Assembly: GCA_963662155.1 (NCBI GenBank)
Contig: OY759269.1
Location: forward strand, 5,481,470 to 5,545,469
Direction of reading: 5' to 3'
From: Lamellibrachia columna
Lineage: Eukaryota > Annelida > Polychaeta > Sabellida > Siboglinidae
Length of the DNA: 64,000 nucleotides
Part shown: piece by piece, positions 63,436-64,000 of the stretch
Layout of the letters: the number at the start of each line of letters is the position of its first letter
Position numbering within the stretch: position 1 is the first letter of the stretch
Translations under genes and position numbers: made by a program
The notes under the pieces: model-generated
Seen by the model: only the letters and a program-made list of their open reading frames with translations
Databases searched by the model: none
Told to the model about the DNA's origin: nothing

Positions 63436-64000
63436 GTGAGGATGTAATTTAATATTTAGTAAGATTCTGACAAATATTTAATTAAAAATACCCAATTCAT
63501 ACATATTTTCAGTTTTCAAAAGAATTCTTGTTTTCAACATGAAAAAAAGCCTCGTTATAACACGGTGGTCAGGATCCACGATTTTGGACCGCATTGTATG
63601 CAAGATGTGTTAGGTATTCCCATATCTGCCACCAGGGAGCTACTAAACAACAGCGATCATCACCCGCTGCACCAAGTCCAAGAACGCTGTCGAAGAAGCC
63701 ACTGGCACTGGGTACTGTTGAGACGAAAGAGGCAGACATGGCGTTGTCAATCCTGATGGAGACTTTCGTCTCCGATAGTAGAAGCCTTATGATTCAGATG
63801 TTGTCTATGTTAGCTATGTTGGACCATTTTGAGATAATTAAGTTATTGGAAAGTGTTATACATCATTGGAAAGGTATATTATTAAGATACATCATGGTAT
63901 TAGTTGTATGGCTGTATGTTAATTAGTTTTCATGTTAGAGCACTTTAAAGACACCTCATTAACGTTTTCAAAACATGTTTTTTCTATTTTGATCAAAAAA
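63436..64000 (+). other. Intron with an exon-like segment of unknown origin
   Basis: Between an acceptor-like site (ctgccaccag, exon start about 63636) and a donor-like site (TGGAAAG|gtatat, about 63873) runs an open frame. It has a Ser/Pro/Lys-rich start (KQQRSSPAAPSPRTLSKKPL) and a helical Met/Leu-rich part (ADMALSILMETFVSDSRSLM). Its phase (0) does not fit the phase-1 exit of the EGF exon, so it is unlikely to be the next exon of that gene. It may be a transposon ORF piece or chance. Confidence 0.3.

Overview
The window is animal nuclear DNA. It has spliced exons with GT-AG borders, non-LTR retrotransposons of several clades (CR1, RTE, jockey/L2-like), a pogo/Tigger transposase remnant, MITEs and very long tandem arrays. 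A secreted kringle plus calcium-binding EGF protein, together with CR1 elements whose ORF1 carries a PHD-like finger, fits a lancelet (Branchiostoma-like cephalochordate) best. Another marine deuterostome or lophotrochozoan cannot be excluded from sequence alone. No bacterial, phage or CRISPR features were seen.

Left part (1-19.6 kb). One minus-strand gene is well supported by splice-phase logic. Its exons are 6287-6076, 3611-3438 and 3158-2996, and they join in frame (phase 2/2) into a polar protein of about 182 residues that I do not recognise. Exons 2 and 3 are diverged duplicates sharing the motif KGREYYEEE. The rest of this part is intergenic or intronic DNA with MITEs, LINE tails, hairpins (including a long miRNA-precursor-like one at 10636-10710), and a 39-bp minisatellite grown out of the C-terminal end of a dead pogo/Tigger transposase.

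Right part (19.7-64 kb). A plus-strand gene starts near 19.7 kb. It has a non-coding first exon ending at 19815, a signal-peptide exon at 20369-20456, the first half of a kringle at 21649-21749, the second half at 62068-62218, and a calcium-binding EGF exon at 63322-63435. The gene then runs off the window. All phases agree (1-1, 1-0, 0-1, 1-1). The kringle is therefore split by an intron of 40,318 bp.

That intron is mostly repeats: RTE and CR1 pieces, a CR1 copy broken by a second transposon, a 12-kb array of a 27-bp unit (443 units, no net indels, five of six frames open), a 6.9-kb array of a 46-bp unit with a 1974-bp higher-order period, a strand-polarised cluster of nuclear-receptor half-sites, 339 bp of (TG)n, and an RTE reverse transcriptase with a 38-bp array inside its coding region. 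The giant open frames are explained by the repeat length being a multiple of three, so I do not call them genes. The array and the split kringle around it are nevertheless the most unusual parts of the window.
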